This document shows positions 1-10,142 of a stretch of 49,040 bases of DNA, one piece after another; the first letter of the stretch is position 1; the number at the start of each line of letters is the position of its first letter. This stretch comes from Stentor coeruleus (taxonomy: Eukaryota; Ciliophora; Heterotrichea; Heterotrichida; Stentoridae), in contig MPUH01000508.1 in NCBI GenBank assembly GCA_001970955.1, positions 1 through 49,040 of the forward strand, written 5' to 3'. The notes under the pieces are model-generated. The model searched no databases. It had not been told where the DNA came from and was given only the letters and a program-made list of their open reading frames with translations. A program made the translations under genes and the position numbers.

Positions 1-730
1 TTTTAGGTTTATGTTTGGAAAAGTATAGGGAAGATAAAAGGAGAAGTTTAGGTTAAAATGGTAAGGATATGTTTGTGAGAAAATATTAAAATAAGGGATT
101 TAAGATGTGGGTTTGTGAAATAGTATATGTTTTTATGTATTTTAATATTATGTTCACAGAATAATCTTGCTAAATGAAAGACTTTAAATTTATTATCATT
201 ATTTGTTAAGCTATCAATTCTGTAAGAGTAAAAAATTACTACATAAAATTTTCCATCTCTTCATATAATAAAATTATGCAGATATTTTAAAAAGATAACA
301 TAATAAGCCCTAACTATAATACTTTTTCTCCCACATAAAATACAATTCAACTCCAATCCCACCTTCTTCACAAAAATTATTAATTTAACTCACCTATTAT
401 CTATTATTCACAACATTTATCTGTTGTTGATAATTTTTTAAAAATCCCTTCCACAAAATTATACCAACTTATTTCATACTTATAAAAAATTCCTTATCAA
501 CATTCAATTACACAGTTTAATCCTCACATTCATCAATTGAAAAATTACCCAATTTAACAAGAACAAATTTTATCCTAATTAAAGCATATTCCCATCTAAC
601 TTAACACCCTAACACACACTTACTCATCTAAAAAATCCTTCTGAAATTTTTCTAATAAAATATCATCGATATGCCGGAAAAAAGTGATTAAATCCATATT
701 CAAAACTAATGCATATAATAACCTAAGCTT
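1..730. other. Spacer: downstream flank of an off-window gene, then upstream flank of the TBC gene
   Basis: No gene is seen here. The first 130 bases or so are rich in G and T and poor in C, which is how sequence downstream of plus-strand genes looks elsewhere in the window, so a plus-strand gene probably ends just left of base 1. From about 300 to 720 the strand is almost devoid of G, the pattern seen upstream of plus-strand starts. Confidence 0.5.
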
Positions 731-2461
731 ATGGATCAAACTCTTAGAGGTGATGACTCCATCCATTCATCTTCAATAACCCAAACACAAACCGACCTGA
801 GTATCGACGAGCACATTTACACCCACAACGAAGGTTTGACTTCATTGCAAAATGCTATTTCCTACCTAAAAGAGCATCGCAATGTGACATACATAACAAC
901 TCAAGATAAAAAACTCCCAATTTCCGTTTACCTAACAGAAAATCTTGACACTTTACATCTAACTAATGGTAAAAACCATACAAAACCTCTACCTATTAGA
1001 GAAATAATCGAATTATCCCCATGTGATATTTTCCAAGTTGTCCGTGAACAGGACAACCTTTACCTTATCCGTATAAAAACCCGTAAAAAAAGATACAATT
1101 TAGCTTTCAGTCATGTTTCAGTAAGACAAAAGTGGTACAACAGTCTTGACACTTTATTGAAACTTAGTCAAGAATGTTTAGGAAATTCAGCTATAAAAAA
1201 TTATATTGAAACTATTTCTAGAACCCAAAACACAAGCCAATCAATTTTCGTATTCAAAGAAAAAAGTCGAGTCGAAAATATGAAAATCAAAAAATATCAA
1301 CAGATTATTAAAGATTATGAAAAACAAGCTGTAGCTGAAGTTGTTAATAATATGATAATACAAGTAGAGAAAATCCATTTTGCTGAAAAAACATTATTGA
1401 CTAAGTCTCAATGTAATGAACTTCGTATGGAAAAAGAGAGTTTGAAGAAAAATCAGGATGGTTTGAAAAAAACTTTGAGGAAAAAAAACAATGAAGCGCT
1501 TTTGCTTGCTGAGTCATTAGAATGTGTAAAGGAAAAAGTTAATATTTTGATTATGAAAATGAAGAAATCTCAGATTAATTTACTGGCTTGGAATAAGATT
1601 ATTGAGTTTTTGGATTTTGCTGATTTACAGATTTTAGCTTCAGTGAGTTCAAGAATGAGGAGGAGTGTTTTAGCATTGTGGGCGAATAAAGGGCATTGGG
1701 GTGTGATTGCGGTTGGTGGATTAGAACCAAGAAGTTTTAGTTGGTATGTTTTTAGTAATCAGGTTGTGGGAAATAGTCAAGGATTATGTAAAAGTCCTTG
1801 TGATAAACAGAAATTAAGGATGAATGAAATGCTTCAAGTTACTGCTAAGCTTTCAGCTGATACTAGTTTAGCTGTTAAGTCTATAGTTATAAGCATTTGT
1901 GAAAAATCTCAAAGCATCTGCTGTTATCAGGATATAGCTAAAGTTAGCGAGTTTTTCTATAGGATTTTCAAACATGAAATCAGATCTGTTACTGTCCTTT
2001 GTAGCCTTTTAGGAGCTCCTCATTATTTAGCTGAAATATGGAAACCTGGGTTATTACGTATAAGAATGGGGATTTTCCAAGTTCAAAAAATCCTCAAACT
2101 CAAATTACCTTATCTTTTTAAACACTTTAAGGCTATTAATATTAGTCTTGATTATATTATTGCCTCATGGATTTCTACGGTATTTGTATGCTTTTTCCGT
2201 GAAAACTCTTCAAATTCAGCATTATGCAAAATATGGGATTATTATATTGTTAATGGCTGGCCAGGGATAATATCTACTTGCTTAGCTCTTTTGTATCTTA
2301 GCCAAGATAAAGTTATTGGCACATCTTTGGAGCAGACTTTAAGGTATTATAAAAAGAGGATAAAATGTAAAGATATGTATAATGTGATTAAGAAACATGA
2401 AGTTGATAATGTATACTTGAATGAGCTAGAAAAGGCATTTTATGTATCGATACAAGACTAA
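731..2461 (+). CDS. TBC-domain (Rab-GAP-like) protein with PH-like, coiled-coil and F-box-like regions
   Basis: Single-exon gene of 576 aa. Residues about 40-145 look like a PH/GRAM-type fold. Residues 182-280 are a charged coiled coil. Residues 282-315 resemble an F-box (leucines spaced around ASVSSRMRRSV). Residues 325-530 match a TBC domain: a W-rich start near 323-343 and the characteristic late segment with ASW (478-480), IWDYYIVNGW (501-510) and following hydrophobic helix. TBC proteins normally stimulate GTP hydrolysis by Rab GTPases using an arginine finger (IxxDxxR) and a glutamine finger (YxQ). The counterpart of the first appears to be LSADTSL (374-380), with Leu where Arg is expected; CYQD near 398-401 may keep the Gln. 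It may therefore bind a Rab without full GAP activity. The domain assignment is fairly firm; the missing finger is inferred from an alignment by eye. Confidence 0.75.
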   Translation: MDQTLRGDDSIHSSSITQTQTDLSIDEHIYTHNEGLTSLQNAISYLKEHRNVTYITTQDKKLPISVYLTENLDTLHLTNGKNHTKPLPIREIIELSPCDIFQVVREQDNLYLIRIKTRKKRYNLAFSHVSVRQKWYNSLDTLLKLSQECLGNSAIKNYIETISRTQNTSQSIFVFKEKSRVENMKIKKYQQIIKDYEKQAVAEVVNNMIIQVEKIHFAEKTLLTKSQCNELRMEKESLKKNQDGLKKTLRKKNNEALLLAESLECVKEKVNILIMKMKKSQINLLAWNKIIEFLDFADLQILASVSSRMRRSVLALWANKGHWGVIAVGGLEPRSFSWYVFSNQVVGNSQGLCKSPCDKQKLRMNEMLQVTAKLSADTSLAVKSIVISICEKSQSICCYQDIAKVSEFFYRIFKHEIRSVTVLCSLLGAPHYLAEIWKPGLLRIRMGIFQVQKILKLKLPYLFKHFKAINISLDYIIASWISTVFVCFFRENSSNSALCKIWDYYIVNGWPGIISTCLALLYLSQDKVIGTSLEQTLRYYKKRIKCKDMYNVIKKHEVDNVYLNELEKAFYVSIQD

Positions 2462-2970
2462 GATATGTATAATTAATTAAAATTTTGCTGAATTTTATGT
2501 TATAACACTTATAATATTATCCTTTTTATTATAAATTACTAATTTCATAATCACCTTAAGTTATAATTGTAATTGCAATCTTTTCCTACCCTACCCAACC
2601 ATCATCGATTTCATCATTTAAAATACTAAATCCTTAGCACCTACTTTATAAAACCATATTATCACAATCCTAAATTTTCTAAAATCTTTTATTTTTCTCC
2701 TAATTCACATAACAGCTAAAAATCAAAACCTTATAAACTTATCCCAACACCTAAACCCTAAAAACTCCTATACCCATATCTCAAAGCAACAAACCCAAAT
2801 TAATCTTAAAACCAACTGTCACTCAAAAAAAAATCTTAAATTCTTAACAAAACCAACATCTAAATCTTCAATCCAAAAAGCTAATAAAAAAAAAATACAT
2901 TCTAATCCTCTTTCTAATCTATAAATAAACAAAAAAAAAATTTATTATTTTCTCTGTAAAAAATAAACTA
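2462..2970. other. Intergenic spacer, G-poor upstream flank
   Basis: No gene is seen. From about 2580 to 2960 the plus strand is nearly free of G (C/A/T only), with several A-runs. This is the composition that precedes most plus-strand starts in this window. No promoter motif can be named. Confidence 0.4.
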
Positions 2971-3486
2971 ATGAGACCAACTAATTTAGGCTTTCGGAGC
3001 CCCAAAGAAAGAACAGCTGAGTACAACTTACCAAATGTGACATTTGATGGTAGATCATTACCTTATTTACAAACTACTCAGCGTCCTACCATGCCAACAA
3101 GTAAACGATTTGTCCAATATGACACAATGGCTCGTAGAACTAGTGCTACAGTTGGCCCAGGATCTTATAATCTTAGAGAAGAACCTATTCAGCACTGGAA
3201 TATTTCAGGAACCCCAGTTATACGTCCTTATCATGCAGTTAAGGATCCAAGTAGTAATGCTTATTTCTTTATAGGGAACCATATGGTTTTTGACTCGAAT
3301 TTTGTTAAAAAGTCTCGCAAATCCTCTGCACCGTCTTTAGAAACTAATGAGATGAAACCTGCTAGAAACAGTTCGTCGACAACGTCTAGAAAAGAAGGAA
3401 GCGTTAAACGACAAGATTCATTAGAAAAAATGAAAAACTCGCCTTACTTGGCTCATAGATTAAAAAATAATCCTATTATTGCTTAA
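2971..3486 (+). CDS. Small SHIPPO/STPGR-type protein
   Basis: Single-exon gene of 171 aa, basic and Pro/Ser-rich. Residues about 61-68 (VGPGSYNL) match the core of the SHIPPO/STPGR repeat (PGPGxY), found in outer-dense-fibre and ciliary microtubule-associated proteins. A second, weaker proline-rich unit (GTPVIRPY) follows near 80-87. The C-terminal third is Ser/Lys-rich and probably disordered. With only one clear repeat, a role on axonemal or cortical microtubules is an inference. The start is the first ATG after a G-poor flank, and the gene ends in TAA. Confidence 0.6.
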   Translation: MRPTNLGFRSPKERTAEYNLPNVTFDGRSLPYLQTTQRPTMPTSKRFVQYDTMARRTSATVGPGSYNLREEPIQHWNISGTPVIRPYHAVKDPSSNAYFFIGNHMVFDSNFVKKSRKSSAPSLETNEMKPARNSSSTTSRKEGSVKRQDSLEKMKNSPYLAHRLKNNPIIA

Positions 3487-3987
3487 ATGTTTAGAAAGAT
3501 TTGAGTGTTTTTTTAAAGGTTTGTTTGGAAGAAGGGTTTTAGATTTTTATGGGAAATAAAATATTATTTTTTTTGGAGCAGGGTAGTGAAATAATATAGA
3601 CAATGTGAGGATAATTAGTTGGGATTGTTTAGGGAGGATAAGGTTTTTATTTTTTTTAAATTTGAGTTTTAAAAAGGTGTTATTATTAAGTTTTTTAGTT
3701 GAAAATATCTAAATTAAAAACAATTTTGACTTGATTAATGATTAGATTATAAAGTGAGTTTAATACAAAATTCATGATTTCTAATTATATCATCCTTAAC
3801 ACCCAATAATCAACAAAATCTGATCTTTTAACCAAAATAATCACCCAGTTCCAGATAAAAATCCGCAACCTGAACTTCCTATAAAAAAATCTATTAGTAA
3901 ATCCCAATTCTCCAAACTCCTACAAAACCCTTCTACATTAAAAACCCCCAAACCTCTACTACATTACATAATAAAAACCTTTACAAA
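3487..3987. other. Spacer between convergent genes
   Basis: No gene is seen. About 3490-3700 is C-poor (downstream flank of the plus-strand gene on the left) and about 3780-3985 is G-poor (downstream flank of the minus-strand esterase, read on the opposite strand). The composition switches near 3770, between the two converging genes. Confidence 0.4.
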
Positions 3988-4935
3988 CTAATCATAAATA
4001 TTTCCCCAATTAACATAAGGGACATTTTGGACCATATTATGAACAATCTTCATTTGCCTTCCAGTCTTATAAGCGAAATCTATCCCCGAATACCCCCAAA
4101 AATCCCAGCATCCCTGAGGATTATCCAACACTGATAATATTTGCGGGTATATAACAACAATATTATTTCCTTCAGCCCAAGCATTAATCCCATTATGTTT
4201 AGCAAAAATATCTCCAATAAGTTCAGCTGATTGTAAACACCCATGAAAACTCACATGAACATTACATCTATTTTTCTCACAATACAAAGGAACATAAACA
4301 TAACCAAATCCTAACATCCCTGCAAACAAAATATCCCCATAAGGTCCTTGATCAAATATATGAAAATGCGCATCAACAGCATCAACTCTTGGTTTTAATG
4401 GTCCTAAAAATGTTTCTAGCATTATCCCAGCAGCATCGATAAGACAATTATTTATAAAAGGACTTCCTAAATAAGCACAAAGGTTTCCAAAACCATCAGT
4501 AACCCAGGAATGTTCAGCTGGGATATTGAATTTTGTTGTAATATTCCCTTTTGTTGTATAATGTTCATAAAATGCTTGTGTATCTTTAACTACACCTTGA
4601 TGGACAACTGAATCTAATGTACCAGAAAAAAGCCATACTTTTGAGGTCTGAAGATTTGATGTTGCGTCGATGAGGTTTTTTGATGCAAAAGTGTCGGTTT
4701 TTGAGAAGATTAAGTCCATGTTGATAAGCTCTGGGGATATCATGCAAGCTGTTGTTGAGACTGTTATTAGACCTTGAGAACAATAATATGGACCTCCTGC
4801 AATTACTCCCACACCAGAAACTTCAGAGGAAAAAGCTACGTGGAATTGTACAGCAAAGAAACCTCCTGAGCTGATTCCTGATACACTAAGACCAAGAACG
4901 CTATTAAGCATAGATGCGAATAAGAATGACAACAT
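3988..4935 (-). CDS. Secreted PHB-depolymerase-like alpha/beta-hydrolase (esterase)
   Basis: Single-exon gene of 315 aa. A short hydrophobic N-terminus (residues 1-15) looks like a signal peptide. The lipase-box GISSG places the likely nucleophile at Ser22. GTLDSVV near 104-110 fits the acid (Asp), and EHSW near 143-146 fits the catalytic His. The C-terminal blocks VSFHGCLQS and NPQGCWDFWGY are typical of extracellular poly(3-hydroxybutyrate) depolymerases. Enzymes of this type cleave polyester esters outside the cell; in a phagotrophic ciliate a role in a food vacuole digesting bacterial storage polymer is plausible but inferred. Another ester substrate is possible. The signal peptide runs almost directly into the nucleophile strand, a shorter lead-in than usual. 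No intron was found. Confidence 0.8.
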   Translation of the reverse strand: MLSFLFASMLNSVLGLSVSGISSGGFFAVQFHVAFSSEVSGVGVIAGGPYYCSQGLITVSTTACMISPELINMDLIFSKTDTFASKNLIDATSNLQTSKVWLFSGTLDSVVHQGVVKDTQAFYEHYTTKGNITTKFNIPAEHSWVTDGFGNLCAYLGSPFINNCLIDAAGIMLETFLGPLKPRVDAVDAHFHIFDQGPYGDILFAGMLGFGYVYVPLYCEKNRCNVHVSFHGCLQSAELIGDIFAKHNGINAWAEGNNIVVIYPQILSVLDNPQGCWDFWGYSGIDFAYKTGRQMKIVHNMVQNVPYVNWGNIYD

Positions 4936-5156
4936 TTATATAATTAAGTCTCCACATTTTTTATCATATCTACACAAGATTTACACTAATAAAAAAACTT
5001 TACTAATTACCTAACTTTATGATTAGTCATAAAAAATAATAATTACCTATTTAGCAAGACCTCCAAATTAATAATATTCTAAAAAAATCCTACAATCCCT
5101 ACAAAAATCCCACCAAAATCCATCTCAACCACAGAAAACCTAAATATCATTAATAA

Positions 5157-7805
5157 CTAAGGTATTAAAAAGAGTGTCCCATCTTTATTCCCTGCATAAA
5201 ACGCTCCACTAGCTTCATCAACTTTTAACGCAGTAACTCCTCTAATATCCTCCCATTTATAAACCATAACCCCATTCATAAATTCCCACATTTGCATATT
5301 CCCATCTTCATGTCCATTAACAATAAATACCCCATCACTAACAAAGCAATTAACCCCTTCAACCTCAAGTTCTGTTACCAAAACACCCGAAGTTTCATAA
5401 ACTCCCATAAGACCTCTTCTTCCAATAATAATATGATTAGCATGATTACTTGATCCAACACAATCAATTCTCTGCCCTAAATCAAACCTTGAAACAACAC
5501 CTTCTCTTAAATCCCTAACCACAACTTTACCTTCTTTATCACAAGTACTAACAACAACTCCATTTGTACTCATACACAATATTTGTTCTTCATGATCTTC
5601 ATATGCTTGAACAAGAGGATTTTTTTCTCTTACATCCCATATTTTTAATTGTGCATCCCAAGATACACTAGCAATTGAGTTCATTTCCTCAATATATTCA
5701 ACAGCTGATATCGCATCATCATGAGCATTTATAGTCTGACTAACTCTTCCATTGCTTATGTTGAATATATATAAATTGTTATCATAACATCCAACTGCTA
5801 TAGTTTTTTCATTAACTATACAACTACTTGATATTGGTAAATTACATACAGTAAAACTTCTTTTTTGAAGCTTTTCTATTGTTACAACTTTAACACAACC
5901 ATCATGACCTGTTGTTAATATCCTGTCATTTATTATATTGATTGAACTTAAACGTTTTTTATGTAAAGAAATTTCTGTTGGTTTTTCTGTTTTTTTACGA
6001 GCTACAGCTTCAGCTTTCCATAAACCTAAAGATCTTGAGACTTGATGTTGGATTTGTGGCTCTTGGATTATTGTTCTTGGTGGATGAGGGATTTTGAAAA
6101 GCTGTTTTGGTGTTTGTCCGAATTCGTTTATTTGTATTTCCATTGCCCGTCTTTGTAGAGGATCAGTTTCATTGTCAATGTTTACGGAACCTTCATAGGT
6201 TAGAGGGTGGAATACTGATTAGGGATTACGGTTATTGGATTGTAGAGCACGTTCACCAGTTTGTTTGTAGCCGAAAATAAGGTCGATCCAGTTGTGGAGG
6301 TTTTCACTGACGTATTGGCTTTCTAGAGCTTCACGCATTTTAGTAAGGAAGTCTTTAGCGTCGGTAGCCCAAGGGGGGAGTTTTACATCAGATACTTTTT
6401 CTCCGTTCATTTTCACTCCAAGGTCGAGGTTGAGTTCATTTTGCAGAAACGAAGGGTCTGTGCCATAGAACTCAGGGATCAATTCTTTAACATCAGCAGG
6501 ATTATCTAAAACACATCTCCAATCTTTAGGAATATCATTAAACATCCTATCCGGTGCATCAAATTTTCCTGACTATATAAACCTTACATGTAATCTTAGC
6601 ATAGCTAAAGGGAACTTCCTAAACAAAAATCCAATAACATACCCTGGTGTAGAATAATGCGTTCCATATAAAAACTTAGGTTCAGGCATATCATTATATC
6701 TTTTCCAAAAAGTTTCTAACCTATTTACATTCAAAGCTCCAATAGGTTTAGATAAATCCCTAAAATTTCTATAATCATTCAAATCTAATACAGGACTATC
6801 ATAACAAGAAAGAACCCATGGAAATACTGGATATTGAGTAAAATCAGAAAAAGTTCTATAAGCAGCTGAGTTCAAATACAACAAATAATCAAAATTGCTT
6901 ATTTGTCTCAATTGCCATTTTAATGTCATATTCTCAACAGAGTTTTCTGTTTCACATTCTGGGTTTACAAGTTTTAATAGTTTACTAAATGCATTATCTC
7001 TTTCGTTTTCAGTGTTAAAAGCTAAAAATATCGACTTATTTCCTGATGTAAATACTTCAAAGCCAAGGTTTCTAAGCCTCCACCTTCTCTTATAAAGTTT
7101 AGTAATTTCAGTGTATTTTATTGATTTGACAGGATGGGCTGAAACTTGATATAATGATTGAAAATATAGTCGAATATCTGTCATATAAAGAAGGCCTTTA
7201 AGTTGCATGAATGGGTGTATTCGTTGAACTTCAATGTTTTGGAGAATTGGCTTTTCACTTATGCTTTCAATACGACTTGTATCGAAACGATGATCTTCTT
7301 CACGTTCTCTGGTTAAAGCTGCAGCTATGGAATCTAATTCGAAACTTGCATAATGACCTGCGTTTTTCTCGTAGAAGTCTTGGACTATGCTGGTGATCTG
7401 ACTGATAGTTTCGTAAGAGAAGTCAAAGTATACGGTTTGAGGTGATTTGTATTGGATAGTTTTATATGGACTTGGGCTACGAGTGTCTGGGAGTTCAATT
7501 GCCTTGTGTATTGAAAAGCTCAATCGGGTGTTGTTATCAGTATATGAATAGATGGTTTTTGGAACAGAAACTTCTTCTGGACTTTTTACCATGTCCCTAT
7601 AAGCATATCTGACAATATGAGTTTCTAAGTCGACTGGCTCAAACAATATCGACCTTGAGCATATATGAATCCTTCCTTTTTCCTGTCTTTTCTCAGGATA
7701 AGAATCTGTATGCTGTCTAAACCCTAAACAATCTCTTGTGTAAATTTCTCCATCTTCCAAGAACAATAATGAAAATCTCTTTTTCTTCTTCCCAAGAGAA
7801 TGCAT
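5157..7805 (-). CDS. NSMAF: FAN/NSMAF-type protein: GRAM/PH-like, BEACH and WD40 domains, three exons
   Basis: One gene in three exons (7805-6588, 6572-6230, 6214-5157) separated by two 15-nt introns at 6587-6573 (GTAAGGTTTATATAG on the minus strand) and 6229-6215 (GTAATCCCTAATCAG). Splicing gives about 872 aa and rebuilds two conserved BEACH stretches across the junctions: HSGKFDAPDRMF and NNLFHPLTYEG. The N-terminus (KKKKRFSLLFLEDGEIY) resembles that of human FAN (factor associated with neutral sphingomyelinase activation). It is followed by GRAM/PH-like sequence, a BEACH domain from about residue 300 to 570, and WD40 repeats (for example SWDAQLKIWDVRE). BEACH proteins act in vesicle traffic and membrane fission/fusion; FAN links a receptor to neutral sphingomyelinase in animals. 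The receptor role need not apply here. Without the introns it would be misread as three genes. Confidence 0.9.
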
Positions 7806-10142
7806 TTATTAGCATTTCTAGTAACAAAGTCTTTTAACACTAAAAATCTTTACGAAAGCCTAAACTTTACTTTAAAAAATCCACAGTTTAAAGCGAATTT
7901 AATATAAAATATACAGGAAATAAAGACTATATGAGAAAAGAGATTTGAAGATTTATCAAGATTTACTAAAAGGTGTTGTGCTTTGTTTTCTGATTTATCG
8001 GCTTTTAATTCTTTGTAATGTATTTGTCAAATAAGTGTTGTTTTAGGTTTCATAGGTTGCTGTATAGAAATTATCTGATTATCCTAAAAGGGTAAAGAAT
8101 CAATAAGAACTTTTTTATATTTGAAAGAGGTGTAAAGAGTAGAAAAGCTAGAGATATGGAGAGGGGGAATATAATAAACTGGGGTCTTTTTAAATCTTAA
8201 AAATCTTTGACAAGATTCTTAGTCGAGTTTTTATTTGTATGAGTCTTGATGATCTTGACAATTTAACATTATAACTTCAAGAACTGATTTTTAATAAGGA
8301 AAATTATGATTATAAGTATAAATGTGCTTAAAAAGTTAGGTTTTAGATATAAAAAATCAAAAAAACTTGTACATAAATGGTTCATACAATAAGGATTGTT
8401 ATCTTATAACGACCCAATTTTTTTTTCTCAATAAACATATGTTTAAACTTTTATTCCATATAATCTAACTAATAAATCACATTTCAATAAAAAGCTTTAA
8501 ATGCTAGCATCCTTATTTTTTACACATTTCATCTTAATCATAATCATAAAAGTAAATAAATATAATTTCTCATATCCTAACACATAACTAAATCTTAATA
8601 GTATTTATATATATATAATAACATATCCAACATAATAAAAACTTTATATAAAACTAGTATTCTAAGACTAAATATTTGTTAACACAATATTTTTTTATGA
8701 AAATAGTAAAAATATCTGAAAAAAAATTATTTGTGGCCATAAAAAAATATTTTCTTATTTCAACATTAATCATACTTGTATATAAAATAAATATATATAC
8801 TCTTGTAGTATATTATATTAGAGACCATTGAATTAAAATAACTTGCTTATGATTTGATGCTGTTGTCCTATCAAGATTTTGTATATCATTTCAACCTTGC
8901 AGCAATATTTTTTTATAAGTTTGTCTAATTTTGGTTAAGCATATCTTTGGTGATGAAGGAGAATTTTTGTGGATAAAAATTAGAGAAAAACTTAAGCTTT
9001 TATATTGTGACTTTTTGTTGTTTTTAGGTTTGGATATTATTAAATTATGTGTTAGTTTTTAAAAAGTAAGGGAAGATTATAATAGAGGCTATTAAGGAAT
9101 ATTTGTGATATGAGAGTTTTTTGGGAAATTATGAGGTGGATTTATTGTGAAGAATGCGATAGGATTTTTATAGGTTTTCAGAGGTTTAGTGATGTTAGGA
9201 GGTGGATTTGATAAGGAATTTTTTTTTTTTTGAGATTAGGAATTTAAGTTTAGATTATATGGGGATAGTGTGTTTTTGGTATAGAATGTGGGTTTTTAAG
9301 GTTGGATATAGTTTTTTGGAAATGGTTAATTTAATGCAAATGTGTGCTGTACATAGGGCAAGAAATTCCAAAAAAAAAAAATCTCACAAAACTTTAATCT
9401 AATAACCCAAAAACGCATAAAATGCAATTAAATCTGCTTCCATCTTTCACCATATTTTCTATCAAACTCTTAAATTCTTGCTTTAATACTTATATTTATG
9501 TAATTGAAAATTCATATGTGAAAAGATATTTTAGCAGATGCTTTTATTCTTTAAAAATGATGATAGAATTATAAGACTATAAAACTAAGAAATACTTTGA
9601 GAAATTTAAATTGTGAATTGTGGATAAGATTTAAAGATAGAAGTATAGAGGAAATATGGAAGAAAGTACTAGGAAATTAGAATTTTTAAAAGGAATTTAA
9701 AGAGATTATTTTTTCGGGATATTTTTGAATTGGTTTTTTAGGGATGATAGATGATTATAGGGTTATATAAGTAGTCAAGGTAATGAATTTTGATTTTTTT
9801 ATTAAAAGTAGAGAGTTAGAGAGAGCGAAACTTTTTATAAAATTAAAAACCTTCAAATCAAAACATAAAACTTAAATTATTATAAGAAGTGCTATTAGAA
9901 AATAAAAATAGCCCATATAAAAATACCCTCAGAAAGCAAAAAGCTTTATCACATATAAAAAAGCAAAATCAAGATACATAAAACTTAATCCCTTAGCACA
10001 TCTCTAATCCTAAACTAACCCTGTTGAAAATTCCTATCAAAACCTAATGCCAAAAGCCTCAATCCTACACAAAAATCCACAAAAAACTCTGCTTTCTATA
10101 AAAAACCCAGCAATTTTTCTCATACTTAACCATATTCCATAA
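7806..10142. other. Long AT-rich spacer with weak coding traces
   Basis: This is 2.3 kb without a confident gene. About 7960-8300 and 8880-9380 are C-poor, and 9840-10142 is G-poor (downstream flank of the minus-strand LRR gene). A 66-codon frame at 9202-9402 begins with GTG, runs through a T-tract and has no plausible protein character. Short plus-strand frames at 8697-9062 are listed separately. Nothing else is seen. Confidence 0.4.
8697..9062 (+). other. Possible decayed or undetected small plus-strand gene
   Basis: Three short open stretches lie close together in different plus-strand frames. An ATG-started frame at 8697-8831 encodes 44 residues with a hydrophobic segment (LISTLIILVY). 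A second holds LAYDLMLLSYQDF (about 8841-8925). A 47-codon frame at 8919-9062 includes VKHIFGDEGEFLWIK. The peptides have ordinary protein composition, and the C-poor DNA after them looks like a gene downstream flank. However, no 15- or 16-nt intron joins them, and frames of this length arise by chance in DNA this AT-rich. It is a weak candidate only. Confidence 0.2.

Noticed and set aside
606-613. Single CCCTAACA, recalled as the telomere unit of heterotrichs
   Set aside because: It is one isolated copy in C/A-rich flank DNA, not a tandem array, so it is no sign of a chromosome end.
9202-9402. 66-codon plus-strand open frame
   Set aside because: It starts with GTG, passes through a T-run and an A-run, and its composition is that of G/T-rich flank DNA.
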